From: Campylobacteraceae bacterium
Lineage (GTDB): Bacteria > Campylobacterota > Campylobacteria > Campylobacterales > Sulfurovaceae
Assembly: GCA_027079365.1 (NCBI GenBank)
Contig: JALWVW010000360.1
Span: 1-10,565 of the forward strand
DNA length: 10,565 nt
Direction of reading: 5' to 3'
Of the stretch, positions 6,336 through 10,565 are shown in pieces. The notes beneath the pieces are model-generated. The model made no database searches and had not been told where the DNA came from. It was given only the letters and a program-made list of their open reading frames with translations. How positions within the stretch are numbered: the stretch's first letter is position 1; every line of letters starts with the position of its first letter. Position numbers and translations under genes: made by a program.

Positions 6336-7247
6336 TTACTGATAGCTGATGAACTGAGGAGGATGCTTGATCTTTCTTCTCTGTGTGGATGTGAGTCCCA
6401 TCACCTGTTTGGGGGTCATGAGTCTGGGCTTGTCTCTCTGAAAGAAGAGCTTGAACCCTCCAGCAAAATGCTCTGCTAAACGGGAGGTATAGATACCGTT
6501 GTAGATATCTACTTTGACCGCAGACGGTCCATGTCCGTCCAGATGCATGACCAGCTTGATATTGGGATAATAGCGTATGCTGCTTTTGTGTCTAAGCATA
6601 CGGTGTCTAAACATATGCAGAAGCAGGATCTTGGTCTCTGTGATACCGTGTGTCTGCATGTAGTGGCTCATCGCAGCCTGTACGCGGTTGACATCTTCTC
6701 CTGTGATAGTACCTATAACTTTTCCAGGGCGCACCTTGCGTCCGTGTACAGCAAACTCTGGATCGATAGCGAGGTGGACATTATGGTACTGTAGATACTT
6801 GAGCATAGGTTTGATGGCTTGAAGTGCTGTCTTCTTGCCAAGCTGGTGATCCAAAAAAACGGCCATATCTTCTGCCTGGGCGGCATGGATATAGCGTAAT
6901 GTTCTTTTTTCAGAGAGAGGAATGATATAGTCTTTGTAGGCGCCAGGATGTACCGTTGCCATACTGTGCACAAGCTCAAGTGCTGGTGTGACATTGCTAT
7001 TTTGGGTCACTTTGGCATATTGGGCTGCTTTGGACTTGACCTTTTTGATCAAGGTAGGAATTGTGTATTTTCCGAGAATACCTAGCTTGGAGGTGCCGGG
7101 ACGCCCATAGTAGGCGACAATAAGCTGGTTTTTGGAAGGGAGTTGCTGTGCAATACTGCTTTTGTTGGACATTGGGGGATGAAAGTGTGACTCCGCCATC
7201 AAAGTAATACTTGAAAGTAAAAGCAGTAGTGCTTGCTTGTAGTGCAT
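6336..7247 (-). CDS. Conserved-looking exported alpha/beta protein, function unknown
   Basis: The product is 303 residues from the ATG at 7247, with a signal peptide at about 1-20 (LLLLLSSITLMAES core). The mature protein alternates hydrophobic strands with helices in the manner of a TIM-like barrel: LIVAYYG (42-48), ALELVH (89-94), MAVFLDHQ (128-135), VHLAIDPEF (157-165), KILLLHMF (206-213), KLVMHLDGHG (231-240) and FKLFFQRD (265-272). Acidic residues sit at strand ends (D133, D162, E164, D237, D272), where catalytic residues of barrel hydrolases usually lie, but no hydrolase family can be named. The sequence is rich in His and Lys. A TTG start at 7268 is an alternative and would add seven residues; it has only AGG upstream. 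Neither start has a strong ribosome binding site. The gene stands alone, divergent from the transaminase gene. Confidence 0.7.
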   Translation of the reverse strand: MHYKQALLLLLSSITLMAESHFHPPMSNKSSIAQQLPSKNQLIVAYYGRPGTSKLGILGKYTIPTLIKKVKSKAAQYAKVTQNSNVTPALELVHSMATVHPGAYKDYIIPLSEKRTLRYIHAAQAEDMAVFLDHQLGKKTALQAIKPMLKYLQYHNVHLAIDPEFAVHGRKVRPGKVIGTITGEDVNRVQAAMSHYMQTHGITETKILLLHMFRHRMLRHKSSIRYYPNIKLVMHLDGHGPSAVKVDIYNGIYTSRLAEHFAGGFKLFFQRDKPRLMTPKQVMGLTSTQRRKIKHPPQFISYQ

Positions 7248-7320
7248 AGTGTATTGTCTATTTTTCAAAATAATTGCCTAAGTAGTTATAAATACTGTAA
7301 AATAATTTGGTTTTTTAAAG

Positions 7321-7326
7321 TATAAT
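7321..7326 (+). promoter_or_regulatory. -10 box of the transaminase promoter
   Basis: A perfect TATAAT follows the T-rich TTTGGTTTTTTAAAG, the arrangement typical of epsilonproteobacterial sigma70 promoters, which often lack a -35. The predicted start near 7333 leaves an unusually long leader of about 98 bases. On the opposite strand TATACT (7324-7319) overlaps it and could serve the divergent exported-protein gene. Confidence 0.55.
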
Positions 7327-7330
7327 CATA

Positions 7331-7381
7331 CCTTTTTGGCGCTAAAAGGAAGGGTATTTTTTGCAGATAATCCAAAAATAC
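7331..7381 (+). promoter_or_regulatory. Two-hairpin leader before the D-amino-acid transaminase gene
   Basis: CCTTTT (7331-7336) can pair with AAAAGG (7344-7349) around a GGCGC-containing loop. It is followed by TATTTTTT (7355-7362). GTATTTTT (7354-7361) is also an exact inverted repeat of AAAAATAC (7374-7381). The T run after the first hairpin is therefore the left arm of the second, an arrangement that could allow switching between an attenuator and a read-through form. The stems are AT-rich and weak, and no known riboswitch class was recognised. Confidence 0.35.
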
Positions 7382-7430
7382 TTAGCCAATGTTTAGAGAT
7401 TTCAGATATGATTATTCCCAAGGAGAGTAT

Positions 7431-8285
7431 ATGCAAAAGACAGTATTTCTAAATGGGGTGTTTCTTCCGGAAGAGGAGGCAAAAGTATCTGTATTTGACA
7501 GAGGGTTTCTGTTTGCTGATGGTGTATATGAAGTGGTGCCTGTGATTGGCGGGAAGATGATTGATGTCTCCCCATTTCTTGAGCGTTTTGACCATAGTCT
7601 CAAGGCATTGGGGCTGGCATGGCCTATGCCTCAAGAGGAGTGCCTGAAGATGCTGGAGCAGATGATAGAGAAAAACAGCTTGAGAGAAGGGGGTATCTAT
7701 ATGCAGGTTACACGGGGAGCAGCACCCCGTGTTTTTGAATTTCCTGAAGGATTGACCCCTACTTTTATGGCATATACCTTTGAGAAATCTATCCTGGAGA
7801 GTGTCCAGGCAGAGAGGGGCGTAAAGGTTGTTACCGTAGAGGATATACGCTGGAAGCGAAGAGATATCAAATCTATTGCTCTGCTGGGTCAGTGTATTGC
7901 CAAGGATCAGGCAGTCAGAGAAGGTGCTTATGAGGGATGGATGGTGGAGGATGGCTATGTGACAGAGGGTACCTCTTCCTCCGCCTACATTGTCAAGAAT
8001 GGCGTGATCATTACCAAGCCTCTCTCTCATGCGATCCTCCCGGGTATCAGAAGAAAGCTGATACTTGAGTATGCACCAAAACATGGTATCAAGGTGGAGC
8101 AAAGAGCCTTTACTCCCGAAGAGGCTTATGCAGCAGATGAGGCCTTTCTCTCCAGTGCAACGACAATGGTGTATCCGATCATAGAGATCGATGGTAGGCA
8201 GATTGGAGAGGGAAAGCCGGGGAAAATTGCCCGGCGTCTCAGAGAGATTTATCTGAGAGAAGCTTTAGGACATCCTGCCTCTTAG
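7431..8285 (+). CDS. dat: D-amino-acid transaminase (PLP fold-type IV, class IV aminotransferase)
   Basis: The 284-residue product exchanges amino groups between D-amino acids and 2-oxo acids with pyridoxal phosphate, typically supplying D-Glu or D-Ala for peptidoglycan. It aligns along its full length with Bacillus D-amino-acid aminotransferase (about 282 residues). FDRGFLFADGVYEVV spans 22-36, with Y33 equivalent to Bacillus Y31. QVTRGAAPR spans 92-100. VEDIRWKRRDIKS (136-148) carries the catalytic Lys K147, and VTEGTSSSAYIV (177-188) carries E179, which contacts the cofactor pyridine nitrogen. The C-terminus has IEIDGRQIGEGKPG (251-264). The substrate-carboxylate His of the Bacillus enzyme (H100) is Phe (F102) here, while the Arg (R100) is kept, so specificity may differ. 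The ATG was chosen because AAGGAG (7420-7425) lies five bases before it. Confidence 0.88.
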   Translation: MQKTVFLNGVFLPEEEAKVSVFDRGFLFADGVYEVVPVIGGKMIDVSPFLERFDHSLKALGLAWPMPQEECLKMLEQMIEKNSLREGGIYMQVTRGAAPRVFEFPEGLTPTFMAYTFEKSILESVQAERGVKVVTVEDIRWKRRDIKSIALLGQCIAKDQAVREGAYEGWMVEDGYVTEGTSSSAYIVKNGVIITKPLSHAILPGIRRKLILEYAPKHGIKVEQRAFTPEEAYAADEAFLSSATTMVYPIIEIDGRQIGEGKPGKIARRLREIYLREALGHPAS

Positions 8286-8327
8286 CTAAGGCCAGGAGTT
8301 GAAAGTTTCTTGCACAATCTTACACTC

Positions 8328-8350
8328 GCAAAGCCCATTGTGGGTATTGC
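8328..8350. terminator. Hairpin between the convergent transaminase and repeat-protein genes
   Basis: GCAA-A-GCCCA and TGGGT-A-TTGC form nine base pairs (one a G-T pair) with a single A/A mismatch and a three-base TTG loop. It lies between two convergent stops (8285 and 8378). No T run follows on either strand, so it is not a canonical intrinsic terminator; it may still bound both transcripts. Confidence 0.4.
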
Positions 8351-8377
8351 CTATTGTTAGAAGGTGCCCTTGGAGAC

Positions 8378-9772
8378 TTATTGGTGGTTGAGTGTAATAC
8401 CTAGCGCCTTGAGCGTCTCATAGGTGATGCCGCCAGTAGCAAGATTGTTTTCTCTCTGGAATTTATCCAGTGCGTTTCTGGTACCTCTGCCCATTAGTCC
8501 ATCCGGCTCCCCTGCCTCATACCCTTTGTCGTTGAGCGTTTTCTGCAGGGTAGCAATAATATCTTTGCTCATATTGGTCTGGCAAAGTATCCGTTTCCAT
8601 CCGATACGCTCATCTGTAACCTTCTTCTTTTTGGCAATTGTTTTGTATTCTGCCTCTACTGGTGTTTTGACTACCTTGGCTTCTGCGACCAGCTCCTGAG
8701 TCTCGACCATCTCAGAAGTGGCAGGCATCACTTCTGAATCTACCCTGGCAGGTGTATTCAGTACCATTTTTGTCACTTCAATCGTCTCAGCAGGCTCCTC
8801 AGTCAGACAGACCTGCTGTCCTGAAAACTGTAGTTTGTTGTCTACCTTGTTTTTGCTGCTGTACCAGGCAAACTGAGCCTCTTTCTCCAGTGCTGTTTTT
8901 TCTACGCTGATGTAGACGGCATCTACCAGTGTATTTTTAATCTGTGAATCAGAGAGCAGTTTTTTGACCTCGATCGTTTTGGTTTCGGCAGGTACCTCCT
9001 CTACTCTGGTGGTGGCAGGTTCTTTCAGCACCCTTTTTGTAATGGTCTTGTACTTTGCCGGTACCTTGACCAGGCACATGATCTCTCCTGTCGCCCCCGA
9101 GAGTTTTTGTGCAGGGTTTTTTCCTTTTTTCCACATAGTTTTTTCCGGGGAAATAAGGATCTTTTCCTCGACCTCATCATAGACTGCAGGGACATCTACC
9201 AGTCTTTTGGAGGCAGGTTTTACGATGATGGTCTTCTCTATCGTCTCGAACTCAGGAGGAATCACTTCTGTTTCATTGTGCTCTCCCTGGACGAGTATCT
9301 CCTCGGATATTTTTTTGAATTTTCTGGGAATATAATACTCCCTGAAACAGTCACCAGGCTGGGCATGCTTGGTATCTATGCCGCTGGAAGTGACAGTAGA
9401 GAGTAGTACAGGACTGACAGGTTTGGCATCTTCATCCAAGGAAGTCTTCCATGTAAGCATAGCTGGTTTGACTACAATCGTCTCTACATTTTCTTTGTAG
9501 GTTGCTGGTACTGGTGTAAGCTTGTGGGTTTCGGGGATGACCTCCACCTCTGCTTTGACCGTATCATATTCAGCCGGTATGATAGAGATCGACTCTGAAG
9601 GCTCTTTGATCAGCACCTGCTCTTTAACAGTCTCATACTCTGCTGGCAGTACAACTTTGGCATAGCACTCACCGGGTTTGGCATCCGGAGGTGTTAGCGC
9701 TGTGGTCTCCGCCTGGAGGTAGCTTATGGGAAGCAATAGCCCCAAGAGTAAGTGTGAATAGTTGATTTTCAT
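8378..9772 (-). CDS. Exported four-repeat protein with C-terminal peptidoglycan-binding domain
   Basis: The product has 464 residues. Residues 1-21 are a signal peptide ending SYLQA. Four repeats follow at about 33-110, 139-216, 230-305 and 319-394. Each opens near a Cys (C36, C142, C233, C322), ends near a Trp (W108, W214, W303, W392), and contains about three units of a [VI]PA-x-[YFT]-x-T-[VI] motif followed by a charged beta-like strand. The Cys-to-Trp spacing is 72, 72, 70 and 70 residues. The final part, about 400-460, is a PG_binding_1 domain: LQKTLNDKGYEAGEPDG then GRGTRNALDKFQRENNL and TYETLKALGI. The protein is probably periplasmic or outer-membrane-facing and held on the wall. The function of the repeats is unknown. 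The ATG at 9772 is preceded by AAGGGGAG eight bases away, better than a TTG six codons upstream. Confidence 0.87.
   Translation of the reverse strand: MKINYSHLLLGLLLPISYLQAETTALTPPDAKPGECYAKVVLPAEYETVKEQVLIKEPSESISIIPAEYDTVKAEVEVIPETHKLTPVPATYKENVETIVVKPAMLTWKTSLDEDAKPVSPVLLSTVTSSGIDTKHAQPGDCFREYYIPRKFKKISEEILVQGEHNETEVIPPEFETIEKTIIVKPASKRLVDVPAVYDEVEEKILISPEKTMWKKGKNPAQKLSGATGEIMCLVKVPAKYKTITKRVLKEPATTRVEEVPAETKTIEVKKLLSDSQIKNTLVDAVYISVEKTALEKEAQFAWYSSKNKVDNKLQFSGQQVCLTEEPAETIEVTKMVLNTPARVDSEVMPATSEMVETQELVAEAKVVKTPVEAEYKTIAKKKKVTDERIGWKRILCQTNMSKDIIATLQKTLNDKGYEAGEPDGLMGRGTRNALDKFQRENNLATGGITYETLKALGITLNHQ
8591..9676 (-). repeat. Four diverged internal repeats encoding Cys-to-Trp modules
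   Basis: The four modules correspond approximately to 9443-9676, 9125-9358, 8858-9085 and 8591-8818. They are recognisable in protein only; the DNA has diverged, so the duplications are old. Modules 3 and 4 are packed closely, while modules 1 and 2 are separated by a linker of about 28 residues rich in Ser, Thr and Val. Confidence 0.75.
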
Positions 9773-9810
9773 GATGTGTCTCCCCTTCAAAACATAATTG
9801 TGATAGGGAT

Positions 9811-9816
9811 ATTATA
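9811..9816 (-). promoter_or_regulatory. -10 box of the repeat-protein gene
   Basis: The minus strand has a perfect TATAAT preceded by the T-rich TCTTTTTTGAC. The predicted start near 9804 gives a leader of about 32 bases containing AAGGGGAG. No good -35 is present. Confidence 0.55.
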
Positions 9817-9843
9817 GTCAAAAAAGATTACTAAAGCGTTAGT

Positions 9844-9897
9844 GGTGCCCCTTGGGCATACTATTGGAAAATATCTTTTGGGGTACTAGGGGGCACC
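9844..9897. repeat. Long imperfect hairpin between the antiporter and repeat-protein genes
   Basis: GGTGCCCC (9844-9851) and GGGGCACC (9890-9897) are exact inverted repeats. Read as RNA, the stem extends to about 12 pairs using two G-U pairs, around a loop of about 30 bases that may form a small inner stem. It starts 18 bases after the antiporter stop on the minus strand. A run of six T follows on that strand (9826-9820), but about 20 bases beyond the stem. It could be a terminator, a processing site or a small structured RNA. Confidence 0.55.
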
Positions 9898-9914
9898 TTA
9901 TATTAGATGTGCTC

Positions 9915-10565
9915 TTAAATGCTCCCCAGAGTATTTTGCATAAAAAGTGCCAAGATGATCAGGAGACTAATACCGGCAGGCTTGGTGTAAAGTTTGTTAG
10001 CAGAGATAAAGACCAGCATCAGGGTTGCTACCAACATGGCGGTGATATCAAACATATATTTTCCCGGATCAATCTCTATGGGATTAACCAGTGCGGCAGA
10101 CCCAAGTACCATAGTAGTATTCGCCATATTGGAGCCGATGATCGCTCCGATGGCCATGTCCGCTTTGCCTTTGAGCGCAGCGGTGACTGAAACCATCAGT
10201 TCTGGCATAGAGGTGCCCAGAGAGATCATGACAATTCCAATGATCCAGTCACTTACGCCGAAGCTTTTGGCGATAGCCGAAGCACTCTCTATCGTATAGT
10301 CTGCCCCCATAATGACGCAGATAAAACCCAGGAGTGTCAATATCGATACCTTGCGCCAGTCAAAAGGGGTTACTGGCTCTGGCTCCTCCTCCTCATCGAT
10401 CAAAATATCTTTACCTGCACGCAGCAAAAAAAGGACATAGGCACACATCAAAAGGATCAGCAGAAATCCGTCAAATCTGGAAAAAGAGCCATCTTGTATC
10501 ATCAGAATAAAAATCAGTACCGGAAAGAGCGCCCAGCTACTGTCTTTGGCAAAAAAGTCCCGATG
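9915..10565 (-). CDS. CaCA-family sodium/calcium antiporter (YrbG-type), N-terminus beyond the window
   Basis: The visible 216 residues are the C-terminal half of an inner-membrane cation antiporter that exchanges Ca2+ for Na+ or H+. The reading frame is open to the right edge, so the internal ATG at 10502 is not the true start. Membrane segments occur at about 11-23, 33-49, 74-88, 107-128, 139-163, 172-188 and 198-212. A cytoplasmic-type acidic loop, DEEEEPEPVTP (57-67), separates the two halves, as in this family. The second alpha repeat is complete: ISLGTSMPELMVS (114-126) with E122 as the ion-binding acid, and IGAIIGSNMANTT (139-151) with N146. The first alpha repeat lies beyond the window. 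The family is usually about 300-330 residues long. Confidence 0.9.
   Translation of the reverse strand, partial: HRDFFAKDSSWALFPVLIFILMIQDGSFSRFDGFLLILLMCAYVLFLLRAGKDILIDEEEEPEPVTPFDWRKVSILTLLGFICVIMGADYTIESASAIAKSFGVSDWIIGIVMISLGTSMPELMVSVTAALKGKADMAIGAIIGSNMANTTMVLGSAALVNPIEIDPGKYMFDITAMLVATLMLVFISANKLYTKPAGISLLIILALFMQNTLGSI

Noticed and set aside
7248..7268. TTG start adding seven residues to the exported barrel-like protein.
   Set aside because: TTG is a rare start and the only upstream signal is AGG eight bases away; the ATG at 7247 gives a compact signal peptide. The choice remains uncertain.
1..10565. Defence island, mobile element, CRISPR array or biosynthetic cluster.
   Set aside because: No transposase, integrase, nuclease, toxin-antitoxin, regularly spaced repeat or cluster-type enzyme set was seen; the genes are mostly short independent units.

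Overview
The window looks like a chromosomal stretch of a Campylobacterota (Epsilonproteobacteria) member, possibly a Sulfurovum- or Sulfurimonas-like marine bacterium. This is inferred from the gene repertoire, moderately low GC, clean AGGAG-type ribosome binding sites, and TATAAT -10 boxes that often follow T-rich tracts rather than good -35 boxes. No rRNA, tRNA, CRISPR array, insertion sequence, integrase or attachment site was seen. No intergenic gap exceeds about 220 bases.

Layout. (1) Positions 1-2267, minus strand: a two-gene pair (DUF2892-type small membrane protein, then a membrane-anchored CxxCH haem-binding-domain protein running off the left edge) and a second pair (DUF2461 protein overlapping a class I SAM methyltransferase by 11 bases). 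(2) Positions 2485-4417, plus strand: two PPK2-type polyphosphate kinases in tandem; the second has a 65-residue lysine-rich N-terminal tail. (3) Positions 4490-5767, minus strand: an HI0933/YhiN-type flavoprotein, divergent from (4) a small exported protein of unknown function at 5855-6310. (5) Positions 6336-7247, minus strand: an exported alpha/beta protein of unknown function. (6) Positions 7431-8285, plus strand: a D-amino-acid transaminase preceded by a leader with two hairpins. (7) Positions 8378-9772, minus strand: an exported protein with four internal repeats of about 78 residues and a C-terminal peptidoglycan-binding domain. (8) Positions 9915 to the right edge, minus strand: the C-terminal part of a CaCA-family sodium/calcium antiporter.

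The window is a mosaic of short transcription units, not one pathway. Possible functional links are the PPK2 pair (polyphosphate and nucleotide energy balance) and a loose cell-wall theme: D-amino acids for peptidoglycan from the transaminase, next to an exported peptidoglycan-binding protein. I found no defence system or mobile island. The least explained items are the four-repeat Cys/Trp protein, the lysine-tailed PPK2, the exported alpha/beta protein, and a long hairpin at 9844-9897.
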